Shown: positions 22,417 through 33,024, counted from the stretch's first letter. The stretch: DNA of 64,000 nucleotides from Isoetes taiwanensis (GCA_021234155.1 JAJEKV010000072.1:3974407-4038406), one strand, 5' to 3'. Translations and numbers: made by a program. The notes: generated by a model from the letters alone, not told the origin.

Positions 22417-23178
22417 GAACATCGAACGCAACGACTCCGGATCATTGTCAATATTAATGATCCCGCATATGGATCCCGACGAACCAGAAATATGGTCAGA
22501 GCCAAACTCCAACTGGGATCCAGCTGGTCCCACCAAGCTTGTAATATTTGACGTCAATGGAGTATTAGCTGCAGTATACCACGATAAAGACGTCCCTGAG
22601 CTTAACACCTCGCAGATCCCGACGAAAATGGAGCATAAAATCGTGTATCCGAGGCCTAGAGCAAAGGAAATTGTTGAATGGTGCCTGGAACGGGGATTCG
22701 AAGTGGCCATATGGTCTTGTATGGCAAAGAAAAATATTGTCAATGTTCTTGGTGTTCTCGGCCTTCCAGTTTTGAAGTTCAAGTTTGTTTGGGGAAGTGA
22801 AAGGGTCGAAAGCATGTGTCGATCTCGATCCAGCCATCACAAAGGGGAAGCATATTATGGTGAAAAGGTCGGATGGGGTTTATGAACAATTCCCTGACTT
22901 TGGGAAACACAACACACCGATCATAGACGACTCACCTACAAGTGCTATCATAACTCGCATGTAATACAATCATTGCTAAGACTTATCGACCGTAAGAGTA
23001 TGAGACGGATAGGTGGTTGTCTTTCTGGACTTTGTCCCGCTTTGGCGAATCCCTCTTTGCTATTCTTGTGGCCGATGTGATTAGCAACTATCCGAGCCTC
23101 AAGGAACCCGATCCGTAGAGCCGCGCGATCATGAAAGCTATGGACGACAAATATTTTGGTGATCAAGAAGAGTGACCT
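22417..23178 (+). CDS. Gene 1 second part: FCP1/NLI-type HAD phosphatase-like domain
   Basis: The frame is open to 22885 and then continues in other frames. After a linker (IWSEPNSNWDPAGPTKL) comes VIFDVNGVL, the HAD nucleophile motif, in which the usual second Asp of DxDGT is Asn. Next come YPRPRAKEIVEWC, FEVAIWSCMAKKNIVNVL (motif II region), FVWGSERVESMC, then FPDFGKHNTPIIDDSP (motif III/IV, two Asps kept) and AIMKAMDDKYFGDQEE at the end. FCP1/SCP-type domains remove phosphate from Ser, for instance in the RNA polymerase II tail. The Asn replacement of the general acid suggests weak or no catalysis. Fusion to the upstream domain is inferred from the in-frame intron. Confidence 0.75.
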
Positions 23179-23322
23179 CTGCTTTCAGATAGTCAAAATT
23201 GTGTGAATATTGTAAAGAAACGTGAAGAAATGTACTATATTTTGTAATGAATATACATGTATATTGAGTTTTCGCTGGCTTTCTCGACTCATGAATATAC
23301 ATGTATATTGAGTTTTCGCTGG

Positions 23323-23348
23323 CTTTCTCGACTCGCGAGTCGAGAAAG
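23323..23348. repeat. Perfect 26-bp palindrome
   Basis: CTTTCTCGACTCG followed by its exact reverse complement. It is the counterpart of the unit-1 site at 2765-2790. Confidence 0.92.
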
Positions 23349-23447
23349 GCATGCTTGTCCTGTTGATGAAACCATTTGTATGTTTGTTTGTGTGGACTGA
23401 TGCAGCCATAATCTATTACGATATTGGTTGTATATTGGTTTCTCGGC

Positions 23448-23473
23448 CTTTCTCGACTCGCGAGTCGAGAAAG
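23448..23473. repeat. Perfect 26-bp palindrome
   Basis: This is the same 26-mer as at 23323-23348, 100 bp downstream. It is the counterpart of the unit-1 site at 2888-2905. Confidence 0.92.
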
Positions 23474-23602
23474 ACACTACTCTTCACGTGATTGGATGCA
23501 CTTATATGGAATGAATGCTCTATTGTAATTTGATTTCACCATTCTTTTCTTCCTTTTGACTAATGGCACCGTAATTGTTAATCATAGACTCTCCTTGCTC
23601 CA

Positions 23603-24108
23603 GGTGGTTCAGGCACAGATCCGACACCAGCACAGATCTCGTTCAGGCATCACAGAGAACGCTCTAGGTGGCAATGATCCCGCCAAAGGCGGCAGAGATA
23701 CCGCTTCGCACAGATCCCGCCACACTACACTCTTGCCCTACTTTGGGATAAGGTTGCTCGTGAATGCATCGCCATGCACACGCCGGATGAAGAAGAAGGG
23801 AAGAAATTTGAGACAACCCGTAAAAGCTCATAGCATCTTGCAAGCATTGCATAACATCCACGGAGGTTGGGGAAGGAGCATATTCGATGATAAGCCGCGG
23901 GAGGAGAGTGGAGAAGTCGGGTGGATGTGTCACCGGCAGTGGCTCCGTGAGGCACCTCCCTCGTGAGGCATTCCACACTCTTCGTAGCCCCCAAGGCTTA
24001 CAAATGGGCGTGAAGAAGCGCCGCAGTTAATCCCCTAAGGTGGACCACCTACCACGATGATGTAATCAGAGGACAAAGAAGACCGCAATGGTCTCTCAAG
24101 GTCCGATG
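23603..24108 (+). CDS. Possible downstream exon of gene 1, unknown
   Basis: Frame pieces such as ALLWDKVARECIAMHTPDEE with EGKKFETTRKSS, and later FVAPKAYKWA, look coding. They are conserved, with indels, in unit 1 (about 3030-3390). There is no known domain. It could equally be part of a separate small gene. Confidence 0.35.
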
Positions 24109-25002
24109 TAAAATACATTGTACCTATTCAATTTATTAATAAGCTTTGGTTTCAATCTTTAATGAATTTCCTTTGTTTTAGTTGCATTGTTCTTGTTCTC
24201 GACTCGCTATCCAGGGAAAACTGGAAGAAAGCTTGGATGCACAATAAATACAAAAATTTCAATTGAGGATAGTTTTCGGGTCGGGGTGCTCCTTTTCGTG
24301 TAAATTAACAGGGTTCCGAAAAAAAGTGGAATGGAATGAGTCCCACTTTAATTAAATACGACTTCCTGTGTAAGTAAAGAAAATCAACGAGATTCATAAT
24401 GCCCTATATCAGGTAATCACTCCTATCAATCAAGCAACTCTATGCTCCACAAAATGGCTGCATGAGATGAGCTGCTCAGTTCATTAATTCTAGATCGTTT
24501 CTGCAAATAGACAGATAGGTAGGTAGGTAGGTAGGTAGGTAGGTAGGTAGGTAGATTGGTAGGTAGTACTTTTTACGTCATACCACATGGTAGCACCACA
24601 TAGCAATCCTAATTGCTCAGAGAAAATAGTATGAGAGGCCATAAAGAACTATTCATATCAGAAACATGACGGAATAAAATGATGTTGTTACAACACCTAC
24701 AGAAATGCCCTCTATCTTTTCACCTTAGATTTGTAGATTGCACATTGTTGAGAAAAAGAAATGAATTTAAATGGATTAGATTGACTTTTATTGTCCATAG
24801 AGACTGATGGCTTATAGACCCAACAAACAAACAAACAAACAAACAAACAAACAAACAAACAAACAAACAAACAAACAAACAAACAAACAAAAGTCGGGTT
24901 TACCGTCCCAGATTAGAAAATCCTCACCCTGAAGGGTTTTCAAGGGAAAAACATTAGCAATAGCAAGAAACTGTACATTTGTACATGATAATGTAATGAT
25001 CA
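24109..25002. other. Spacer with microsatellites
   Basis: No gene is seen. It contains a (GGTA)n array at about 24517-24567 and a (CAAA)n array at about 24822-24890. This ~1 kb is missing from unit 1. Confidence 0.6.
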
Positions 25003-25331
25003 GGGACATGATTGAGCCCACATGTATAGTATCTCTTGAATATAAGATGTCAGTGTCCCTACTAATATCGTGTTCATTATTACATGTAGTAACTACAGGA
25101 TTTCGTTAATTAGAGAAATTTGGTTTTCTCAATCGACAACGAAATAGGTCGCAATACCCTCCTGGAAAGGGAAAATTTGTTATTGTCAAGCAAATTGCAA
25201 TGGCAGTGATCACACTTTTCGCTAGCCATATTTTTATCCATGGGAAAAGCACTTATGGGCATGCCTTCACTGTGTTGGAACATAAAACTTAGAACAGGCA
25301 TAACGTCACCAGTACTCGTGGAAATCACCAT
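25003..25331. repeat. Inter-unit spacer block, interrupted by a LINE
   Basis: This matches 3405-3755 of unit 1. The remainder resumes at 28945 after the LINE insertion. Confidence 0.7.
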
Positions 25332-26000
25332 GGCGATGTTTTTTTTTTTTTTTTTTTTGAGGGTAAGAGTATACTTTTATTATTATAAGGTATAAGATAC
25401 ATCAAGTCCCCATATTTGGGAAGATAGGAAGAATTATGAGCAAAGATAGGAATTATAGGGATCCTCCATCATCGTGTACTCTAGAGGCTACCACCTCCTC
25501 TTCCCCACCACATGGGTACTATAAGGAGGATCATCTATCTTCTCCACATGGGTAAGTACTATAGAGTAAGGCAAACCGCTCCACTACCTGGATCATCCCT
25601 AAATTTAACAATTAATCCTGAATAGCTACATCACTTACCACCATTTCAGTTGCTTCCATACTATCCGTACTGAGCCAGTGGCACCTGAAGAAGGAATAGA
25701 AGCCTTCCAAGGTCCCGACTCTATCAAGTTCTCTATTATACCTCATACCTTTTTGTCTATGGTGTGCAAGAGCCATCATTGCAACTTCCAAATTGAAGTA
25801 GTTTTTCAATTTTCCAATGCGCATCCCTCACCCCCATAGACAACATCGCAAATGTTTCCGGACTACCCATATTGCAATGTTAACTAGCGAAGCTTCAATG
25901 CAGCTTTATGTCCGAGGCTCAGATCAATTCCTGGCGGACCGGTTGTTGCATTGATAGACCAATAATGGACGCCCAATGCCGTAATTCTCGTAATCTTTAA

Positions 26001-26213
26001 TTAGAAAATGAGGTGTCCAATAGATTCCCGATCTTGACAACCAAGTGGACATTTATCATCCCCTATGATATCCTTGTTATAGAGCTTCTCTTTTGTGCTA
26101 AGCCCCTCCTGAAGGGCCAACCATCTGAAGAATTGAATCTTTCTAGAACATAAAGATTTCCAGGAGTTGGCTAAAACTGCTTTAGCTTCTCCATTATTTA
26201 ATCCAAGCCGCAA
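26001..26213 (-). CDS. LINE zf-RVT-like C-terminal region
   Basis: This reads FFRWLALQEGLSTKEKLYNK and CPLGCQDRESIGHLIF, the Cys/His pattern of the zinc-binding domain that follows plant LINE reverse transcriptases (W.l....l.T...L......C..C....E...Hlf). It is separated from the RT frame by frameshifts at 26.2-26.5 kb. Confidence 0.8.
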   Translation of the reverse strand: MRLGLNNGEAKAVLANSWKSLCSRKIQFFRWLALQEGLSTKEKLYNKDIIGDDKCPLGCQDRESIGHLIF

Positions 26214-26536
26214 TCTCAGCCTTTAATGGGGTATCCTCACCAAGAGATTGATATATCCTTGCGACATCAGAGTGCATATGCCCCCTCAAGTAGCCAACTT
26301 TCTTGGGGTCCAAGAATCCCCTGACACATTGATGACTCTTTCATGAATTTCTTTTAGCACCGCTTTCTGTCTCCTTCCCCCCAGGGTACTCTCCTTTTAA
26401 ACTTGGTCCAGCAGATCCATCTGCCATTCTCCCAGAGATGTTGCAACTGTGTTATTCCATGGTTCTTCCATTTAATGAAAATACGAGGATGAGAGAGGGC
26501 TAGGGGCAGATCCTCCCGGTCCCAGACATTCGTATT

Positions 26537-28124
26537 CTAGAAGATACTGAACCCTCCCGCCTCTTTTGGAGGGAACATAGGGGTGAAGATGTGCTGAACT
26601 TCATTCCATGCCTGGAGAATTTTCCTCATCACTGGGGACGTCCCAGGGGCCGGTTTGAATTTATAAAAGAATGCTCCCAGCTCATCTCGAGGGAGAGAGG
26701 GCTTACCTAGTAGTTTTCCTTGCTTCAGCCAGTATGATACAAACTTCAAGGCCGGAGACACCTCGCCTCCCTGCAGAGCTCTCCAGACAAATTTAGCTGC
26801 TAAGGCTTGAGCTTGTGTAAGAGGATCCTTGCAACCCAGCCCCCCATCTTTCTTATCACGACACAGCTCATTCCAGGCCACTTTGGCCATACCTCCCCAA
26901 ATAAATTTTCTGATGATCACCTGTACTTGATTGTATATTCCTTTCTGTGCCACCAGCACCGAAGAATAGTAGATGTGAGAAGCAGCCAAAATTGCATTGG
27001 CCACAGTGACTCGCCCTGAAGTTACTAAGGCTTTGGAAGACCATAAGCCCACCTTTTTCTTCAGCTTGTCCAGAATAGGGGCCCACAATCCCTTCATAGA
27101 GTCGGATAGGACAAGAGGGAGACCCAGGAGTTTAACTGACTCCCCAGGTGGCACCACTGGAAAGCCCAGACCTCTGGCTCGCGGATCAATATCATTGTCT
27201 AATGCCCAAAGTACCGAGCACTTGTTGGCATTGAGGCCTATCCCTGATATTATCTCAAAGGAAAGTAGAATGTGTCGAAATGACTGGAAACTATTATCAT
27301 CAAACCTGAGGAACATGAATGTGTCGTCAGCATACTGCATAATTGTCAGCTTCTCTGTTCCATCAGGGAAGGTCAGGCCCTCCAGGTTTCCTTCTGCCTG
27401 CTTTAATAGTACCATTCTTGTTAGCAGATTCGCCATGATGAGGAACATGTACGGCGCCAATGGGCATCCTTGCCTAATACCCCTCCTGAGATTAAAGGAG
27501 CCTCGTGAGGGTTGACCATTTACTAGGGGCCAAGCAGAGGCTAGATTGTTCATCCCCATAGCCATTTGAATAAATCGGAGGTCAAATCCTAAGTAGCTCA
27601 TAACTTCTAAACCCTTCCCATCTAAGAGAGTCGTAGGCCTTTCTGAAGTCCATTTTGATAAGGACACAATTTTGCTTTGAGGCGTGACACCAATGCAGTC
27701 CTTCTCTAGCTGCCAGGTAATTATCCAGAATGTTTCTTCCAGGTAGAAATGCAGATTGCTCTTTCCCGATTACTCTATTGAGAATAGGCTTTAGACGGTT
27801 AGCAATTACCTTCATAACCACTTTATACAGTACATTGGTGAGAGCAATGGGACGCCACTCCCCAATGTCTTGAGGTCTGGGTATCTTTGGGACTAAAGTA
27901 ATGAATCCAGCAGCAAGAGATGGGTGTAAAGAACCTGAGATCCAAGCCCCTTGCACTGCTCGGGTGAAGTCATGGCCCAGCACATCCCAGAATTCTAGAA
28001 AGAACTCCGGAGGAAAGCCATCTGTCCCCGGAGATTTTCCCCGCCGCCGGGAACCAAGGGTTTTGTGAATCTCATCCCCCTCGAATGCGGCAGAGTTGGT
28101 TTTCTTCCCCGAAAGTGACACCAT
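26537..28124 (-). pseudogene. LINE reverse transcriptase (two overlapping frames)
   Basis: The frame at 27582-28124 begins the RT domain, with KSPGTDGFPPEFFLEFW, IALTNVLYKVV, IGKEQSAFLPGRNILDN and CVLIKMDFRKAYDSL. One frameshift near 27.6 kb leads to 26537-27667, with RRGIRQGCPLAPYMFLI, the catalytic QYADDTFMFL and then SGRVTVANAIL. This is the non-LTR order of motifs 1-7. The element is cut before the endonuclease, with only remnants at 28.1-28.5 kb. Confidence 0.9.
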
Positions 28125-28944
28125 CCCTCCAAATAATTTTGCTCATCCAATCAGCTAGATTGGGATGGAATGAGGAGGGAGGGGTTCCTCCCCGAATTGG
28201 TTCTCAAAGCTTCACGATGAAGGATGAGATCTCTAGAGGATCCTCCAATATTTTCTCGATTATCATCTCTAATTGACGAAATCATTTGTACACTAGTCTA
28301 GCCCCTACATTCTCAAGAAGCATTTCGAGTTTTCATGGTCCATCTCAAAGATACCATTTAGTTTTGGAGCCGAACCACGCCCTCCTCGCTTCTACTTCCT
28401 CAATCGCCTTTAGCTTTCCCTTCAATTCTTCCTCCAATTCTTTGCATGTCAATATTATGGGGTGTGCCAGCCAGCCTCCTCGCTTTAATTAGTCTCAACC
28501 GTTATAGATCTCATTCTTTTTTCTCTTTTAAATTCCATAGCTCGATTCCTCGGCCCCACTTTTTGGCCCAAATCCTTCATTAAACAGAGCTTTTTACCCA
28601 AGCTTTCATACTCTGGGAGTTTTCAAAGATTGTTAAGAGAGGACACAAACTCTCCGGTTGGGTTTGCAAAATGCCTCTTTCCCCAACCAGGATGTGTTGA
28701 ATTTAAAAGGCACATTTCCAGTCTTCCTAGTCAGAGGGAATACTTTCGAATATCAAACTTTGAGGAACATGATCGTGAGTGTGAGAAGGCCAGCTCCCCT
28801 TCAACATAGCATTTATCCATGAAACATGCATTTATTAGCTATGTAGAATCTGTCTAATAAGCAATATACTCTGGTCCCGACCTTTTGCTTATTCGACCAT
28901 GAGAACGCAAAGATTAGAGGGAGGAATAAGAGGGCGATGTTTTT

Positions 28945-29237
28945 GACCGGTAGGCAAGGCGTGAGAGCCGAGTGCAAGCTTTATGGGAGGAGTTTAATAT
29001 CATTCCGACATCAACATGTAGAGAAGATCGCGATGGCGATCTTCCGACAAGTTCATAATACTATTCGATATGAATACACAACTTTCGGATATACACAAGA
29101 TCAAGAATCCTAATCGGTAAAAAAAATGTAAGAAAATATACACAAGCTCAAAAAGCGTAATACTTTTATAATATTTCATAGTCTTTACATGATTTTTCAC
29201 ATCAAATAAAGCCGTAATACTTCACTAAGTCCGCTCT
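28945..29237. other. Rest of the inter-unit spacer and gene 2 3' flank
   Basis: This continues the block interrupted by the LINE and matches 3755-4050. It contains AATACTATTCGATATGAATA, which recurs at about 75, 3851 and 4615. Confidence 0.65.
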
Positions 29238-29742
29238 ATTGAGTCTCTTTCACGCAATCCGGAGTAATGCCAAGTTTTTGGCCATTCTATCTGCATGTTC
29301 CTTTCCTAAGGCAATGGTCCATGAGAGATTCATTTCGAATATCCCAGAATTGAAGGGATCTCTACGCCCATTGCATTGGCGATATCCCGCACACGCCCGA
29401 AAGAATCGTGTATCCAACAATTCCTCCCAGTAGCTCACTAGAGAATTCAGACGTGCCCATTAATTTCCTTCTCTTGCTCCCCGCCGATCTTATTTGGGTC
29501 TTCGACCGAGAGTCGGCTTTAGAGGTACCCATATCGTATTCAAACCGGGTAGATTGTTTGTCAATCATACCGCCATTAATGGCATTGCCATTTCAAATTT
29601 TTGGTTCAAGACATCGAGCTTTTCGAATGTTTTATCAAATGCAGTCGACTTTCTTTCCGCCTTCTCTAGCAAAGCCCGAAGTTTTCCTATAGCCTCTCTT
29701 CAAAAGCCTTTCTAATCTAACTGGTCCAGGATCGTGTCCATG

Positions 29743-30297
29743 TTACTCGGATCGGGTCTCTTGAGTGATTTTGAGGTCCGCACGCCTCTTCAGCGTAGGG
29801 ACTTCTTTTTTGTTCCTCTTCTTCTTCTTCACAGCTTTGGCCTTGCCATTTTTCTCTAAGGTCTCGAAGAACAATCTCAAAAACCTGCAGACCTTGTCGT
29901 CATACTCCAAGGAAACGCTACGTTTCCCTTGCATGAGAGCCACTCTAGAAGCTGTCCCCGCGGAAAAGAAGTCAAGAACAGCACCATCATCGGGAATCAA
30001 CTCCTTGAACATGGCGTAAATATACGACGTTTTAGCCTGGCCTTTGAGAACGAAATTCCCTTCCATAGCTGCCCATGAAAACTTTGGCTTATCTGTGAAG
30101 TATTCCTGACATTTTTTCTTTGTTTTCACGTCCACCTCCTCATTACCTGTGATTGGATACTTTAGAAGAGGTGTGCCTCTAGGTGCATTGGTCCCCTGAG
30201 TTAGACGCAGCTCCAACCTAGGTTGCACAGGTAAGATACGCGCCTCACTTCTATTGATCGTCACATGGGTGACGTAGTATTGAAATTCCTTAACCAT
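29743..30297 (-). CDS. Gene 2 SAM-binding-like module
   Basis: The frame is open for 184 codons. Residues about 85-130 read KTSYIYAMFKELIPDDGAVL, then DFFSAGTASRVALMQGKRSV and SLEYDD, which resembles the motif X / motif I block of permuted DNA N4/N6 methyltransferases (helix, 'G..VLDfF.GtgS...A...Gr..iglE.D'). It is followed by a coiled, lysine-rich tail (KAKAVKKKKRNKKE) that may be a nuclear localisation signal. It is the best-preserved of the three copies of this module. Confidence 0.55.
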   Translation of the reverse strand: MVKEFQYYVTHVTINRSEARILPVQPRLELRLTQGTNAPRGTPLLKYPITGNEEVDVKTKKKCQEYFTDKPKFSWAAMEGNFVLKGQAKTSYIYAMFKELIPDDGAVLDFFSAGTASRVALMQGKRSVSLEYDDKVCRFLRLFFETLEKNGKAKAVKKKKRNKKEVPTLKRRADLKITQETRSE

Positions 30298-31749
30298 TTT
30301 CTTGCTAACCCAGCCTTGTTCTTCATAAGCACCCGTGGAGACATGCGAACTCCCCGATCCGACTTTTACCGCATAAGCGGTTTGGCAAGTGGATCTCTCA
30401 AGAGCATGACGATGTGATACACCTTTGCAGTTGTCATGCTTGCAATCCTGCTGAAAAGATCCGTGTATTTTTTCACTTCCCAGACAGTGTTGAAACTGCG
30501 CATATCAATAAAAACCATTGTAGCATTTTCTGATACTTGCCCCCGCACAAGAATACCAGATTTGGTAACTGCTTTATGGGAAGATTTCCCTGGTCGTGAT
30601 CCTTGTTATAGTTGGCCTTGATATAATCAAAATCCATACCTGCTATATCAAGTAGCCTCTCTTCATTGAGTCCAGGGAATAGTGCCACAAGCTTCTCCAT
30701 GTTGCCGTATTATCTAGCAAGCAATTGGCATATGATAGTACCTCACGGTGCATCAAGGTCAGAGTTCTGATGTCTAAGGCCCTCTGCTTACAGTCATGTC
30801 TTGCGGTATATCCAGGTTGCACCTTCAAATATGTCTTTCCCAAAAGAATCTCATCCATAAGTTGGGTTACCTCCGCATTATTCATGCCACGAAGGTACCT
30901 GAGAAATGTTTTATTGAAAAATATTTTGTTGGCTTCTCTGGCAGTTCCCCATGATCATCTGATAGCTTCCGTGTTGCCCACTTATTTACAACCTCCATGA
31001 ACTTTGCCCATGGTTCGTCGTGCATAAAGAGAAACTTTTTAGCCTTTAAGTTCTTTGACCTTCAATGTAGTGGTGGCCACTTCAACAAAAATCCCGCGCA
31101 ATGAAATGCTCGTTAGGATTCCGAAAGCAAATAATATGCCGTGGTTTCCGTAAATAATGTAGAATTTTTTGTTCTAAAGCTCCTCGTGTCTCACCAAGTA
31201 ATTATTTTCCCCGCTAAAGAAAACAATTTAGTATTTTAATACATCACAAGAATATATGTATACAAAGTACTTACTTTGTGATGGGGTCAAAAGGACAACA
31301 TCTCGGCGGTAAGAACCTCTCAGAGGGCACTTCTTGAAGCTCCTTATTAGAGTTTGCACGTGGTCGCTAGAACTAAAAATCATGCGGCCATTGTAGCTGG
31401 AGTTGTCTCGCGCAGCTGAAGATATTTACTTTTTGTGAACCCATTCACCCCCATGGGATAAAGATTTTAAACTCTTCGAAGTTTTGTGTTGTTTGTTCCG
31501 CAGTTTTTTTTCCTCAAAGAGGGTTGAACTTGAGTTCCCTCGTGCATACGAGTAGCGTAAGGCCAAGTTATTGCAGCTTGAAGTGGCGCTTGGGACACCT
31601 GTTGAGGTAGGCGAGATGATGAAGAAGGCCGGCTCGATCATCTATATTTAACTTCAGAATTTAATCTTGAAAGTACGTGGTCTTCTTTTTGTAATGGTTC
31701 ATCTTTTGACTAGAATGTTCTATAAAGGGAGGCATGAGCAATTTGATCT

Positions 31750-32453
31750 ACAACCGCCGAGGATGTTGGATTAGCAGAGCAGTGTCATAATCGGATCTTT
31801 CAAAGGCAGATGATTCACCAACTGCAGCCAATGGAGCAACAGTCCTTTTCTTAGCAACTGCACGCAACTAGTTTGTATCCATACGCCAGGGTAGCTTGTT
31901 GTCCTTAGTAGCCTTTAAGGCACAAGAAGGAGGCTTCTTATCTACCGACAATCCCTTTCGCACTTGTCAAGCCCACAAGAAGATCTTTGTTGCACTTAAT
32001 ACCGTGAGAGACAAAGAATCATATGATGGCAGAATCCAACCATAGCCCTTTGCACTCGTTGGCACACCCATGCCACTAGCCGGCTTGTTCACTTTGCTTG
32101 CGACTATGATGGAGGGGTCGTAGTTCTGCCATCACAGGATGTACTCCACAAACCGCAAATCGGCTTGGATGTCCTCCACTCTGCATATAATGGCATCCCC
32201 GCACGTTATTCTTCGTACCCTCCCACATGGCAATGATGATGCCTAACTGTTCAAAGTCATCTGGGCCCTTTCCTGTCCGGAAGAAGAGGCAGAGGTCCTT
32301 TCTGCGGTCCCCTTTGATATGCAGTATCTCTTGGGCAATTTCCATATACCACTTCCGACTTTTGTCGGGAGTTACTATCCGCATCGGTTCAATATTTGGT
32401 CCTCGAAAGAGGTCAAGTGCTGTATAAAGATGGTTAAAAAGGTCAATAAACAT
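31750..32453 (-). CDS. Gene 2 N-terminal region, unit 3
   Basis: The frame at 32076-32453 (start codon at 32453) reads MFIDLFNHLYTALDLFRGPN, then KSRKWYMEIAQEILHIKGDR and KDLCLFFRTGKGPDDFEQLG. After a frameshift near 32.2 kb another frame continues with AIICRVEDIQADLRFVEYIL and GWILPSYDSLSLTVL. A conserved tryptophan/aromatic-rich domain is likely, but I recognise no family. Confidence 0.5.
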
Positions 32454-32538
32454 CTTAAAACAAAAGAGCCTCCAAGGAACGCGAGCGCGATCCTTTAGAT
32501 AACTATGTGCTACTTGTTATAAATGAACCCCTCAGAGA

Positions 32539-32554
32539 AATCGCGGCCGCGATT
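32539..32554. repeat. 16-bp palindrome (family B)
   Basis: AATCGCGGCCGCGATT is exactly self-complementary, with partly complementary outer arms (CCCTCA/TGAGGG). Confidence 0.9.
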
Positions 32555-32732
32555 AGTGAGGGCATTTGAAACCTCCAATGTATAAATATGCAACTAAACA
32601 TTTCAAGAAAGTGCTGGCAAGGAACGCGACCGCATTCCTTGGAAGCAATGCAAATAAAAATGTTCCTATCTTATACTGGGCGATCGCGGCACATCCTCAA
32701 CGTAAAAGAAAAGGCTAGATGTTATTAATAAA

Positions 32733-32770
32733 GTGCTCTCAGAAATCGCGGCCGCGATTTCTGAGAGCAC
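32733..32770. repeat. Perfect 38-bp palindrome (family B)
   Basis: The left arm GTGCTCTCAGAAATCGCGG is followed directly by its exact reverse complement, with no spacer. The centre AATCGCGGCCGCGATT is shared with 32539-32554, but the outer arms differ between the two sites. Confidence 0.95.
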
Positions 32771-33024
32771 TAACACCTTAAATACATAGATATAGAGATG
32801 GACAACATCGCGATCGTGATCCTATCGAGCTCTTCTCATTGAAATTCTAAGCTACAAATGGTGTCAATTGACGAAAGTGCTAAAAAAAGCTGAAATTACC
32901 TTCTTTAACGGGCGCTAATCGGTACATGATGGCGCTTGATTTGTTTCGGCTTAGATTTTTCGGGCGCAAGGAAACTCTAACTAAAAAAATCGCTAAATGG
33001 GCTTAAGTAGGCTGGAGTCGCCTC

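Larger units (their letters stand above)
23179..23602 (+). other. Gene 1 intron or 3' region with tandem repeat and palindromes
   Basis: This holds a 46-bp tandem duplication (about 23241-23335, ATGAATATACATGTATATTG units) and two perfect 26-bp palindromes (23323-23348, 23448-23473). The 3' edge CTTGCTCCAG|GTGGTT is a plausible acceptor. Confidence 0.5.
25332..28944 (-). mobile_element. 5'-truncated LINE (L1-like) with target-site duplication
   Basis: GGCGATGTTTTT occurs at 25332-25343 and again at 28933-28944, flanking the insertion. A T-run (25339-25358) marks the poly(A) tail of a minus-strand element. The uninterrupted version of the site exists in unit 1 near 3750. Reverse transcriptase and a zf-RVT-like C-terminus are present; the endonuclease is missing. 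Confidence 0.88.
29238..32453 (-). pseudogene. Gene 2, unit 3: longest copy of the methyltransferase-like gene
   Basis: Coding blocks in order on the minus strand: 32453-32076 and on to about 31.75 kb; 31390-31275 (ending at a GTAAGT donor); about 31210-30640; 30640-30366; 30297-29743; and the C-terminal exon 29700-29238. Several frameshifts lie between them. The middle contains FMEVVNKWATRKLSDD and GELPEKPTKYF, similar to gene 1 (EIWAQWTRGKL, GEFPCKPDPKLF), then FDYIKANYNKDHDQG (place of motif IV), ENATMVFIDMRSFNTVWEV, and the C-terminal SAM-like motif. I infer a paralogue of gene 1 without the FCP1-like domain. The start is beyond or near 32453. Function unproven. Confidence 0.5.

Noticed and set aside
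24517-24890. (GGTA)n and (CAAA)n arrays as functional elements
   Set aside because: They are ordinary microsatellites without other signals.
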